Below are positions 1-8,642 of a DNA stretch of 64,000 nucleotides, piece by piece (position 1 is the first letter of the stretch; every line of letters starts with the position of its first letter). Origin of the DNA: JAJPHW01 sp963771505 (GTDB lineage: Bacteria; Acidobacteriota; Terriglobia; Terriglobales; Acidobacteriaceae); the NCBI GenBank assembly GCA_963771505.1, contig CAVYTO010000005.1, positions 124,001 to 188,000 on the forward strand, given 5' to 3'. Below the pieces are notes generated by a model. The model saw nothing but the letters and a program-made list of their open reading frames with translations, searched no databases and had not been told where the DNA came from. Made by a program: the position numbers and the translations under genes.

Positions 1-330
1 AACTGGACGTGATGAATTTCCGTCCCGATTGGCGAAACGAGATGAGGAACGGAATCCACAAAAAAACCTTAGCAATTCGGCGGCTACCGGTACGTCACCG
101 ACCGGAACAATAAAATTAAATGGGATAAGAAATGTCATGACGAGAAGCAGTTCGTAGGGTCGAGTCAGAAAGTAGGCTAGCGCGGGAACCACGATCAGCA
201 GCGCTAACAGCAAGGGGGTATAGAAAATCGTGCCCGCCAGTAGCGCACCCAGCAACGCAAGCCATGTAGTGGCTTTGCGGTCTCCTGGCTCATAACTATC
301 AATTGGGTAGGAATTCAAGCGGGAATGCAT
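1..330 (-). CDS. O-antigen ligase/polymerase-like membrane protein, N-terminal part only
   Basis: Reading from ATG at 330 towards the window edge gives about 88 residues with three hydrophobic stretches (LALLGALLAGTIF, LLLALLIVVPALAYFL, LLLVMTFLIPFNFIVPV). This resembles the N-terminus of Wzy_C/O-antigen-ligase-type exopolysaccharide polymerases, and it follows a Wzz gene in the same direction. After a run of seven T (plus-strand As 60-66) the frame turns implausible, whereas the neighbouring frame continues with a membrane-like text (LWIPFLISFRQSG). One missing T is the simplest explanation. The family call is inference from hydrophobicity and context; the diagnostic Wzy_C region lies outside the window. 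Confidence 0.5.
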   Translation of the reverse strand, partial: MHSRLNSYPIDSYEPGDRKATTWLALLGALLAGTIFYTPLLLALLIVVPALAYFLTRPYELLLVMTFLIPFNFIVPVGDVPVAAELLRFFCGFRSSSRFANRDGNSSRPV

Positions 331-374
331 TCACGATGACCAACGTGGAGTTTGCCGGGTTAACCGCCAACCGA

Positions 375-1835
375 CTAGCCGTGCATCTCGCGCTCGCGGC
401 GAATCAGCGAATTTAAGCGGCCCCATGTCCCTTTGACATTGTCTGCGATTTCGACGACCAATTGCCTGCCAGAAGAATGTTGGTCACCACTTCGCCAGAG
501 CGATTGGCCGGCGATCCATGCGAGACTCAGGGCAAACGAAAAAACCGCACCGAGAAGGATGATCCAAACTCGCGGGGGAAACGACGAACGTTCCGCGAGA
601 TCCGCCTGATCCAGAACCTTCACGGTCGGTATTTCTTTGGCTTCCTGAACCTTGGCCATCTCATACTGTCTGGTAAGGAGTTCGTATACCGTTTCTTCAA
701 TCCTGGCCTGCCGGTACAAATCGAGCCAGCGCACACCCAGCAGCGGAAGCGCGCGCAGGGAAGGATATAAATCTCCGGCCGCCGCCCCTTGGAGGGGCTG
801 GTCTCCGCTTGCCCCCGGCAAGCCGCTCGCAGCCGGGTTTCCGCTAGTGTCGACAGCGCTAGCTGTTTGCGACCCGCCAATCTTTGCCAATTGGCTTCTC
901 AATTCCTCAACTCGGGCCCGCAGCGAACGTACCCGTACGTTGTTAGCCGTGTAAATTTGTTCCATGCCCTGAACTTCGGATTCTGCCGCGATCAATTGGC
1001 CTTGCAACACCGCAGCCGCTTCCACCATCGATTTCGATTGAGAAGGCAAATCTAAAACAGTGTTTTTACTCTCGTACTTGCTCAGTTCGCTGGAGTCGGT
1101 CTCCAATTGTTGCTTGACGCCGACCAATCTTTGTTCGAGAAAAATCCTTTCTCTTCGGGCCGAAGAAGTCGAAACTTGCGCGACAAGGTGGTCGAGCTCT
1201 TCGACATAGGCTTGCGCCATCTTTTGCGCTCGCTCACGGTTTCGGTCGGTCACTGTGATCTTGATAACTCCGCTCTTTTTTTCCTCAAGGATCTCCGTGC
1301 GTTTGGTCAAGTCCTTACGCGCGGTTTCCCAATACCGATCCCAGTAAACCTTACGTAGATCGAAGCGATCGATCAGCCGATCCTGAACAGTTCGACTGTT
1401 CAATATTTCGATGAAAAGCGCTCCTGAAGTCTTGAGACCGAGCATGTCACCCGCCATGCCGCCGAGGCTGGCGCCGAGACCGCCACCGCCGCCGCCGCCA
1501 CCGCCACCGCTGCTACCACCGCCGCCCAAGCTCGAACCGCCGCCGAGAGTGCTACCGGCAAGCGCAGCCAGCATCGCTCCGCCGCCACCTTGTTCAGGGG
1601 GCATCACCCGAGTTGTAGACTCAAATCTCGGCGGAAGAATGATGGCGATCACAATGGCGAGAACAAGCCCGCGAATGGTCACGCGCCCGAGAAAACGACG
1701 GTGCTCCCAGAACAGCCACAACCAAGCCATCCCTTTAGGACGTTCGCTGTAGGTAGGCGCGGGTTCGCTGCTCGGATCGAGCTTCAGCTCTCCCCGTGTT
1801 TCGAACGTCGACTGCTCTGAAAATTTTACCGCCAT
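375..1835 (-). CDS. Wzz/GNVR-type polysaccharide chain-length determinant (co-polymerase)
   Basis: 486-residue inner-membrane protein of exopolysaccharide assembly that would set chain length with the polymerase encoded next. One transmembrane helix lies near residues 50-70 and a second near 420-445, with a long periplasmic coiled coil between, ending in a proline-rich GNVR-type segment (KEIPTVKVLDQA then SSFPPR). An unusual Gly/Ser tract of about 45 residues (roughly 85-130) interrupts the Wzz domain shortly after the first helix. TAGGAG just before the ATG at 1835 supports the start. It lies 53 bp downstream of the PAP2-Wzi gene in the same operon. No C-terminal BY-kinase domain is present. 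Confidence 0.85.
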   Translation of the reverse strand: MAVKFSEQSTFETRGELKLDPSSEPAPTYSERPKGMAWLWLFWEHRRFLGRVTIRGLVLAIVIAIILPPRFESTTRVMPPEQGGGGAMLAALAGSTLGGGSSLGGGGSSGGGGGGGGGGLGASLGGMAGDMLGLKTSGALFIEILNSRTVQDRLIDRFDLRKVYWDRYWETARKDLTKRTEILEEKKSGVIKITVTDRNRERAQKMAQAYVEELDHLVAQVSTSSARRERIFLEQRLVGVKQQLETDSSELSKYESKNTVLDLPSQSKSMVEAAAVLQGQLIAAESEVQGMEQIYTANNVRVRSLRARVEELRSQLAKIGGSQTASAVDTSGNPAASGLPGASGDQPLQGAAAGDLYPSLRALPLLGVRWLDLYRQARIEETVYELLTRQYEMAKVQEAKEIPTVKVLDQADLAERSSFPPRVWIILLGAVFSFALSLAWIAGQSLWRSGDQHSSGRQLVVEIADNVKGTWGRLNSLIRREREMHG

Positions 1836-1888
1836 GCTCCTACAAATCCTTTAAGCGCATCTACGCTTGAACTCTTACTGCTTCCGCA

Positions 1889-4414
1889 TCAGCGCGGCCA
1901 CCGCAACCGGGGAGTATAAGTCAACTCCAGTGAAGCGGCCACATCCGATCTCCGGTTCGCGTCGATCGCAGGAAAGTGCCATTGCTCATACTGCAACAAC
2001 CCGGCAATCGATAACTGCGACCTTAGCAGGAAATCGAATTTCGCGGAATAATCCGCGAGGCGACCGCCCTGAATGAACTGTGGGGATACAGTCTGTAGCC
2101 GATAATTCAACTCGATCTTGCGTCGCGCGCTTATCGAGTAGGTGAGCCATCCCTGACCTCCGCGGCCAGCACGTCCAATCCAACTACCCATTAACTCCCC
2201 GTCGTTCGAATAGCCGTCGAGATAGCGGCGGATATCCGCGTAAACAAAGCCCGGATAGAAGGCCTGATGCCTGCTTTCATTAAACCCTTCCGCCCGAAGT
2301 TGCAACTTCGGCAGCTTCGGTAGTCGCGGCATGTAGATTCCTGGACTGACGTTCGCCCGCGTTGACCCGATCGGTGACACTTCGTCCACGACCAGCGAAT
2401 CGAAGTAAAATGTTAGCCAATTGCGGAGACCGGGAATGCGATAGGTAAAATCGGCCTGCGAGATTCTCTTACCGGGGTTGTTTGCGGCAGTCGAAGAGTG
2501 GATGTAGTACGTCCGGAAAAAGTTACCGAATGTCACCGGCAAACCCGGACCGCCAAACATCGCGGTGACGCCCATGCCGATTTCCAAATTGGGTGTCGGT
2601 TGAAAGCTGATTTTCTCGCCATGGATAAAGGGCTGCGGTGCGATGTTGGGCCCGACCACGTTCGGATACGCAGGGTTCGACTTGCAACCGGTCGCGATGC
2701 AAAATTCCCAGTGATGACCCGATAGTTGCCCGATAAAAAACTCAGTGCGAAATGGACCGAGGATTTTTGATAAGCCAGGGATGTCGTGCTGTTGCACGTC
2801 GTCCACTTTCAGCATCGGGAAAGGCGCGGCGTTATTGCTCATTAGAAAAGAACTGGAATCACCAGGCCCAAGCCACGCGCTTTGTTCTCCAAAAGTAAAT
2901 TGCACGTTGTTGAGATTGAAAGATACGGTGCTATTCAGAAGTTTGACCTGGTTCACTTCAGAAATCGCGTTCGACGCAGCGGGACGAAAATCTGCCGCAG
3001 CAACCGCAGCCAGGGTCGACGATGAATAAGACGGCATCGTGGGCGCATGCTGATATTCAACCTGCAGGTTCAGTGCAACCGGACCAGCATCAGCTTGGGC
3101 GGTTATCCCGGTTACGTTGCTATAACCCGTCCAATAGGGGCGGCCATAGTCGTTCACCAGCGTCTCTCCAAAATTGAAGCTGTCTCGAAGAGGGGTGCCG
3201 GAGATGCCAGTCGATCTGGTGTAGATGGACTCTAGCTTCACGCCGACATTCGCCGCGCCGTCCAGACGCCGGCTCTCCACATCGAATTCGTCCCTCAGTT
3301 CCTTGTAGATCTTCTCCGCATCGCCCGGAGCATTTTCATCGTCGGCGATGCGGTCCTCAGCGTCCTCGAGCAGTTGAGCGCAAGCCATCCTCGTCCACGG
3401 ACGAATGCCAACCATGTTCGACTGCGCGTAGCCGAGCGCGATCAGACGCTCGAACGCCGGATATATCCAGCTGTCTATCGGCACATAAGGCGAAGCCATG
3501 TAGTTTGGATTGCGCGCGGCTTTCTCCCCATGATTGTCAAACCAGCCTGGCCAACCGGATCCACCAAGCTCGGGGTCGTGATGAGATCGATAGACCTGCC
3601 GTCCAAAATACCACCCTAACGCGCTGCCCACGATCACATCCGACGGAAAATGCTGCTGGGCCGTGACCCGCGTGATCGAAACCGCCGAAGCCAGGCCGTA
3701 TGCCGCGATCTGAGTCAGGGTTCCGGGATACTCATGCGCCATGACACTAGCAATCGACCAGGCAATTGCCGAATGCTCCGACGGGAACGACGCTCCGCCG
3801 GTAAAGAAATTCCCGTTCCCATTGCCCTCCATGGGCCGCTGCCGTTGGGTAATTTCTTTGAACACATACGTGTCGCCGGTGGCGTTGATGGCAGCTTCCG
3901 CGCTCAGCAGTCCCGCTTCTTTCATGTGCTCGTTATTCGTTATTTGCCCCAGCAAAAATGCGCTGCCGCCAACGCCGATCATCGAATACACCGAGTAGTC
4001 CGATATATTTTTGCTGCGGGTAAGTTGGTTGGGCTTGTCGGGCACCTGTTTCGACCACCATTGATCGCTGGCGATAAATCCCGCGGTTACGCCGACCGCG
4101 GGAAGCGCCCATTTCAAGTCTTTTACGCGGAAGCGGACTGGCTCAGTCCAAAACTGTTCTTGATCCTGCACAATGTGTTTGAGAAATGGCGCGAGAAGCC
4201 TGTTTTCTGGATCTTCCCCGGGCTGCAATCCTTCGCTGCGGCCAGGGGAATCATTTTGGGACGAACCATCTGGACTGCCTGATTTTTTCGCGCTGGTTGT
4301 GCCCTGCGCCGGCTCTGCCGTAGCTTGGGCCCACAGCAGCGCGACCGGAAAACATAATTCTAGGAGCGCGACGCAAACACACCGCTTTATGAGACCAATC
4401 CACTTCCCCTGCAT
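1889..4414 (-). CDS. PAP2 lipid phosphatase fused to Wzi-type outer-membrane capsule assembly domain
   Basis: The start is taken at ATG 4414, two bases after the upstream gene's stop; the longer open frame upstream overlaps that gene and is not coding-like. The 841-residue product begins with a signal peptide. The first part carries the three PAP2 phosphatase motifs: KEITQRQRP near 186-194, SFPSEHS near 209-215 and TRVTAQQHFPSD near 250-265, consistent with dephosphorylation of an isoprenoid-pyrophosphate carrier. From about residue 310 onward it resembles the Wzi/Cap_assem_Wzi beta-barrel that anchors polysaccharide at the outer membrane. The two activities in one chain link carrier recycling and surface attachment (inference). 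It sits between the export gene and the Wzz gene. Confidence 0.85.
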   Translation of the reverse strand: MQGKWIGLIKRCVCVALLELCFPVALLWAQATAEPAQGTTSAKKSGSPDGSSQNDSPGRSEGLQPGEDPENRLLAPFLKHIVQDQEQFWTEPVRFRVKDLKWALPAVGVTAGFIASDQWWSKQVPDKPNQLTRSKNISDYSVYSMIGVGGSAFLLGQITNNEHMKEAGLLSAEAAINATGDTYVFKEITQRQRPMEGNGNGNFFTGGASFPSEHSAIAWSIASVMAHEYPGTLTQIAAYGLASAVSITRVTAQQHFPSDVIVGSALGWYFGRQVYRSHHDPELGGSGWPGWFDNHGEKAARNPNYMASPYVPIDSWIYPAFERLIALGYAQSNMVGIRPWTRMACAQLLEDAEDRIADDENAPGDAEKIYKELRDEFDVESRRLDGAANVGVKLESIYTRSTGISGTPLRDSFNFGETLVNDYGRPYWTGYSNVTGITAQADAGPVALNLQVEYQHAPTMPSYSSSTLAAVAAADFRPAASNAISEVNQVKLLNSTVSFNLNNVQFTFGEQSAWLGPGDSSSFLMSNNAAPFPMLKVDDVQQHDIPGLSKILGPFRTEFFIGQLSGHHWEFCIATGCKSNPAYPNVVGPNIAPQPFIHGEKISFQPTPNLEIGMGVTAMFGGPGLPVTFGNFFRTYYIHSSTAANNPGKRISQADFTYRIPGLRNWLTFYFDSLVVDEVSPIGSTRANVSPGIYMPRLPKLPKLQLRAEGFNESRHQAFYPGFVYADIRRYLDGYSNDGELMGSWIGRAGRGGQGWLTYSISARRKIELNYRLQTVSPQFIQGGRLADYSAKFDFLLRSQLSIAGLLQYEQWHFPAIDANRRSDVAASLELTYTPRLRWPR

Positions 4415-4416
4415 TC

Positions 4417-7400
4417 TCAGAAGCTCTTCGCATAGTACGCGGCAATCGATACCGCTGAGCCGATCTGCGCGGCGAGGGCGAGATTCTGGAATGCGTGGCT
4501 CACGGAATACACTTTTCGCGGAACCACAACCATGTCGCCTGGCTGCAAGGCGGCGCTGGTGACGCCTCCGGTGAAGAATCCGCCGGAACCGCCAGCCACT
4601 GAACCGTCGGCGCGGATTACGAAAATAGCTTTCTTCTCCGCCCCGGTGGTCGGGCCACCCGCCTGCTTCAGGTACCACTCGGCGCTTCGCCCGGGCTTGA
4701 AAGAAATACCGGTCGGATTATAAACGGCGCCATCGACCAAGACCATGCTCGGTTTCTTTGGCACATGTATCTTGTCACCGGCTCGTACCTGAATGTCGCT
4801 TGACGTGTCGGCCCATCGCTTCATATTGCTTGAAATATGAATCACAAGGCGGCCTTGCGGAGGGGTGTTTTGCAAGCTTTCCAAGGTTGCGTCGTATTGC
4901 TCGAGGACCGCCTGGCGCGCCAATTTATCTTCCCCAGTTTGCTCCGGAGTGAGCTTAACGTCCGCCGCTTGGTTCTGCACGCTTTGGATTAGTGCCGCGC
5001 GGTTGCGAGCTTCCAGTTCTCTGACTTCGTTCCGTTCAAAGATTGATCCATAGGGGTATGCGTCGGCGCGGAAACCGCCAGCCCGCTGAATGATCGAACT
5101 TAACCGCTCGCCTTCCTGTATCCCATAAGTTCCCGGATGCACTACCTCGCCAGTCAGCTGGATGGTTGCACCGACGTCGTTCCATCCTGGCAGTTGCTTG
5201 ATTGCGAGCACGTCCCCGTCCCGGAGCCGCACGTCTGCGTCGGCAACGTTGTTGAGCGCATCTGCAATGTTGACGTTGACCCGATCCGATACCATCTTCA
5301 CGCCGTGCTCGACCTCAAAGCGCGTGAGATCGGCCTCTTGGGTGTAGGCTCCGCGCTTGAACCCGCCAGCCAGCTTCACCAGGGTTGCGGCGCTCATACT
5401 TTCCCCCAACGCATATTTCCCGGGACGCGCCACTTCCCCGGAGATCGTGACCGTCGCGGGATCGGTGCGGGCCAAGTTCTTGTGCACGAATACGCGATCC
5501 TTCGCGCCCAACTCGACGTTCTGAGCGGAATCGCCGTTTAGCGCCTTGTCCAAGTCGACGCTGACAACATCGATTTTCCCTTGTGTTGTGTGCCGGAACA
5601 CTTGCACGTCCTGTAGCATCGCGTCCGGCGTGGGGCCGCCCGCAAGGAAAATTGCATCGCGCAGGGTCGTCGCTCCATTGGTCACGTGGTCGCCGGGATC
5701 GCGCACTTCCCCTGTTACCGTGATTATCGGTTGATCTTCAAAGTCATAGCGTCCAAAAATCCGCACCGTATCAAAAGGCTTCAAGGCGAGGTCCTGGTCT
5801 TTTCCTGCCATGGCATCGTCGAGATTGAACGAGAGTACCTCGGGAGAAAAGTCGGGTGCCTGCAGCCGGATGACTTCTGCGTGGGCCTTGTACGGCTCGG
5901 GTAGAAGGTCGCTGTATGAGCGGATAAGGTCCGTCACCTTCATACCTTCTTTGAAAGCGAACTTGCCGGGTCGGGAAACGTGGCCATCCAAATAAACGGT
6001 CTTGTCGGAAAACGGCAAGATCGGGGTGATCTTAACCTTGTCGCCATCCTGAATCGCAAAATCTTCCAACGCGGAATTGGTGGCCGCGCTGTTATTGCTT
6101 TCGGGTATGTCCAAACGCATCATTGTGCGCGATTCGTGCGCTTGTAAACGATCGACGTCAATGTGGCGCAGCGTACCGGTCGGTAGAACACCGCCGGCTA
6201 ACTGCAACACTTCGGCTAAATTTTTCTCTCCGTCGAGTTCGTAAATTGCCGGACGCCGCACCATTCCTTCGACCGTAACTTCGGGCCCGAGAGGAGGCAC
6301 TTGCACGGTGTCACCAGCTTCGAGCCTCTGCACACTTCCCCCAACGCCGTGCAGCAACAGATCGTAAACATCCACTTCCTGTAGAAGTTGCTTGCCGCGG
6401 TAGTGGCGCAGCAGACGCAAGGAGCCTTGAGAAGTGGGGCCGCCTGCGGTATACACCGCGTTCAGAGGCGTCGAAAGCGAACTGAGGTCGTATGCCCCGG
6501 GTCGCTCGACATCGCCCACCACATAGACTCGAACAGTGCGAATGCGCCCCAACGACACGTCTGCTTCAATGTCCCGATATTGACTGCGCAAATTCGACTG
6601 GATAATCCGCTGCACATCGCCCAGACTTTTCCCCGCAACCTCAACCCCACCCACTTCGGGAAGGGCTACGCGGCCCTCGCGGTCGACCATTAGCTTCAAT
6701 TGCCGGGAAACTGCTCCCGTCAATTGAATGCTGAGACCGTCGCCCGGCCCGACTACATAGTCCGCGCCAGCTGGCATGTCCATGGGCAGGTCGTCCACGT
6801 TGCCGGTGCCGTTTGTGAAAATGTCTTGTCCAAAGCGCGCCAGCCTGGGAGTCTTTCTTTGATACTGTGCATAGAGATCGTAGAGCGCGGGCACGTCGGC
6901 GTACGGGTTTGTGCGGTGCCGCAGCTGCGGCTGCTCCGAGGGCCGGCCGAAGTAAGGCTGACGCGGCATTTCCGTTTTCGCCGAAAGGCTGGCTTGAGAC
7001 GGAAACTGGGAACCGGAACCGAGGTTACCGTGTTGCAGCAAGCTGCTTAACGACGATCCTGACGCTCCGCCAGCCGTTCCGCCCTGATTACCTCCCACGC
7101 TGTTGCCAAATGGCTTCTTGCCAAACTCCCCTATCCCGCTTGGGCTCGAACCCGAACTCGTGCTAAGCAACATCGGCAGGTCTTCGGGCGACATCGCAGA
7201 AAATTCCTCCCCGTCGCCCTGCAAATCCTCGAAATCCTCTCGCTGCTGCATCTGCGCCTGCTGCAACTGGCGGCGCGAGTCCTCGTAGGCAGGATTTTGT
7301 TGAACCGGAGGCTGAGAAGACGGATTCTGCGGGGCGCTTCGCGGAGATGCGGGCCAACCTGGCAGTTGCGGGGCTCCTGTCTTGCTTTCCGCGCTGACAG

Positions 7401-7962
7401 CGGCTTGTGGAGGTAGCTCGTGAAGATAAAAGTAGCAATCTAGATCGTCATCGTGGCGGATCCAGTAGGAGTCTTCTTGCGTCCGGCGTGTACTTTCCGG
7501 TAGGTCTTTCGGTGTGAGAGCACTGCCGCTAACAAGCGGTGGACACAGCGGCGTGCGGGCCAGTTCATCTCGATTCGGCTTAGCGCGGATGTAACCGCGC
7601 TCTTCAATTTCACGCGTCGCCAGTACCCGGACATTGTCGTCCTCTCGGATCTTGCTAAATACGTTGTCATCGGTCAATTCATCCGGGTTCAACATCTGCC
7701 CTTGGTTGTAGGCCTGCCTGACGATCGCTTTCTTGACCTGTAAAAGTAAGCCCGTCTCCTTGCGCAGCAACGAAATAATAACTTCGGGCGACAGGGATAC
7801 CAGGCGCTCGGCCTCCCGCTCCGCTCGCGAATCCGGCAGATCAGCAGCGCCCGAGCGCTCGTAAAAGCCTATATTCTGCTGCCCAAAGGCAGTGGCCGCC
7901 AGAAAGAGAGCAACCGCCCCGAACCCAAGACCGATCCCTGACCGAGTGTTAGCTTGACTCAT
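4417..7962 (-). CDS. Wza-like polysaccharide export protein with multiple SLBB domains
   Basis: 1181 residues, about three times E. coli Wza. An N-terminal signal peptide (FGAVALFLAATAFGQQ) is followed by a low-complexity Pro/Gln/Ser-rich stretch (about 190-350). Then comes the Poly_export domain (DYVVGPGDGLSIQLTGAVSRQL near 405-425) and a series of at least five SLBB repeats recognisable by the recurring 'G.V..PG.Y....' and 'AGG' pattern (for example VYVVGDVERPGAYDLSSLST, VTISGEVARPGKYALGES, IQLTGEVVHPGTYGIQEG). The C-terminus has a single hydrophobic stretch. It should form the outer-membrane/periplasmic export channel of the exopolysaccharide system encoded downstream. ATG 7962 is preceded by GAGGTGAT. 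It is the first gene of the minus-strand operon. Confidence 0.9.
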   Translation of the reverse strand: MSQANTRSGIGLGFGAVALFLAATAFGQQNIGFYERSGAADLPDSRAEREAERLVSLSPEVIISLLRKETGLLLQVKKAIVRQAYNQGQMLNPDELTDDNVFSKIREDDNVRVLATREIEERGYIRAKPNRDELARTPLCPPLVSGSALTPKDLPESTRRTQEDSYWIRHDDDLDCYFYLHELPPQAAVSAESKTGAPQLPGWPASPRSAPQNPSSQPPVQQNPAYEDSRRQLQQAQMQQREDFEDLQGDGEEFSAMSPEDLPMLLSTSSGSSPSGIGEFGKKPFGNSVGGNQGGTAGGASGSSLSSLLQHGNLGSGSQFPSQASLSAKTEMPRQPYFGRPSEQPQLRHRTNPYADVPALYDLYAQYQRKTPRLARFGQDIFTNGTGNVDDLPMDMPAGADYVVGPGDGLSIQLTGAVSRQLKLMVDREGRVALPEVGGVEVAGKSLGDVQRIIQSNLRSQYRDIEADVSLGRIRTVRVYVVGDVERPGAYDLSSLSTPLNAVYTAGGPTSQGSLRLLRHYRGKQLLQEVDVYDLLLHGVGGSVQRLEAGDTVQVPPLGPEVTVEGMVRRPAIYELDGEKNLAEVLQLAGGVLPTGTLRHIDVDRLQAHESRTMMRLDIPESNNSAATNSALEDFAIQDGDKVKITPILPFSDKTVYLDGHVSRPGKFAFKEGMKVTDLIRSYSDLLPEPYKAHAEVIRLQAPDFSPEVLSFNLDDAMAGKDQDLALKPFDTVRIFGRYDFEDQPIITVTGEVRDPGDHVTNGATTLRDAIFLAGGPTPDAMLQDVQVFRHTTQGKIDVVSVDLDKALNGDSAQNVELGAKDRVFVHKNLARTDPATVTISGEVARPGKYALGESMSAATLVKLAGGFKRGAYTQEADLTRFEVEHGVKMVSDRVNVNIADALNNVADADVRLRDGDVLAIKQLPGWNDVGATIQLTGEVVHPGTYGIQEGERLSSIIQRAGGFRADAYPYGSIFERNEVRELEARNRAALIQSVQNQAADVKLTPEQTGEDKLARQAVLEQYDATLESLQNTPPQGRLVIHISSNMKRWADTSSDIQVRAGDKIHVPKKPSMVLVDGAVYNPTGISFKPGRSAEWYLKQAGGPTTGAEKKAIFVIRADGSVAGGSGGFFTGGVTSAALQPGDMVVVPRKVYSVSHAFQNLALAAQIGSAVSIAAYYAKSF

Positions 7963-8515
7963 ATCACCTCAAAAAAGATTGTAACGACGGTAAAAATGAA
8001 AGTGCGAGCTGTTGGCGCGCATCGCTAAACCAGCCACCGTCTATCGAGCAACCGCAGCTTCGCCCTCTCACTTTGTAGGATTACGTGAGCTAACCCCGTC
8101 GAATGGCGGCAATTTCTCCTAAGCCAGGAGACTGTCGTTCTAAGCCACAAAACGCTAACCCTGTGGCTGGCACAAAGTCGCGATAGAATCTTTTACCGTT
8201 ACACCCTTATGAAACCCCTTATTCAGGGATCTTCCCCCCGTGAGAAAATGGGGCATCCTTGAGATCACGAGTACGGGCATTTCGCAAGCAAAACAGTGGA
8301 TTGATTTGTATCTATGGTAACAGTGAAGTGCAACTCAGTAAAGCAGTTCCAGTCGTTTTGCCATTGCAAACGCGAGATCTTGGCTCAAGTTAGCTAACAC
8401 GTTTGAAGCGCTGCACGCGGCAGTTCAGAAATGCCCGGTCGGCGGCGCTGCGCCATCGGCTTTACAATTGCCGTGACAGATTTAATGGCAGGATCAGCGG
8501 GTAGTAAAATTCCTC
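7963..8515. promoter_or_regulatory. Gene-free leader between the polysaccharide operon and tRNA-Leu
   Basis: No credible reading frame in 553 bp. It must contain the promoter of the minus-strand polysaccharide operon and that of the plus-strand tRNA. A perfect 7-bp inverted repeat AGCCACA/TGTGGCT lies at 8143-8149 and 8162-8168 (12-nt spacer), about 180 bp upstream of the export gene, and could be an operator or leader hairpin. A second GC-rich hairpin (CCCC...GGGG) lies near 8235-8255. I recognise no riboswitch class and no clear sigma-54 site. Confidence 0.4.
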
Positions 8516-8604
8516 GCCCGGGTGGCGAAACTGGCAGACGCACGGGACTTAAAATCCCGAGTTCCGAAAGGAACGTACCGGTTCGATTCCGGTCCCGGGC
8601 ACCA
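8516..8604 (+). tRNA. tRNA-Leu (anticodon UAA), CCA encoded
   Basis: 89 nt including CCA. Acceptor GCCCGGG pairs with CCCGGGC. The D-stem is GCG/CGC and the anticodon stem CGGGA/TCCCG encloses loop CTTAAAA, giving anticodon TAA (reads UUA). A long class-II variable arm (GTTCC GAAA GGAAC) and the T-arm CCGG-TTCGATTC-CCGG follow. Discriminator A and CCA are encoded at 8601-8604. Its 3' portion is duplicated twice downstream as integration scars, so the intact gene was regenerated by the element inserted behind it. Confidence 0.98.
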
Positions 8605-8642
8605 CTTAACTTCTGTTGAGTGTTACAGATCGGTTGACTTGC
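8545..8642 (+). repeat. attL: tRNA 3' half plus integrase 3' end (first of three copies)
   Basis: From 8545 (anticodon stem of tRNA-Leu) through the CCA and about 38 bp beyond, the sequence recurs at 19856-19953 with three mismatches, and its tRNA part recurs at 21282-21340. The segment beyond the CCA encodes the last residues of the integrase on the minus strand. The identical tRNA part (60 nt) is the likely att core; the extra 38 bp show that the element following the second copy had an integrase of the same lineage. Confidence 0.9.

Noticed and set aside
1480..1600. CRISPR-like repetitive DNA
   Set aside because: The repeats are glycine codons in the Wzz gene; no spacer-repeat pattern exists anywhere in the window.
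3650..4282. 210-codon open frame on the plus strand
   Set aside because: Antisense to the PAP2-Wzi gene, which has clear catalytic motifs.
8162..8190. Sigma-54 promoter (TGGCAC...) upstream of tRNA-Leu
   Set aside because: The -12 GC element is not at the required spacing, and the orientation does not fit the polysaccharide operon.
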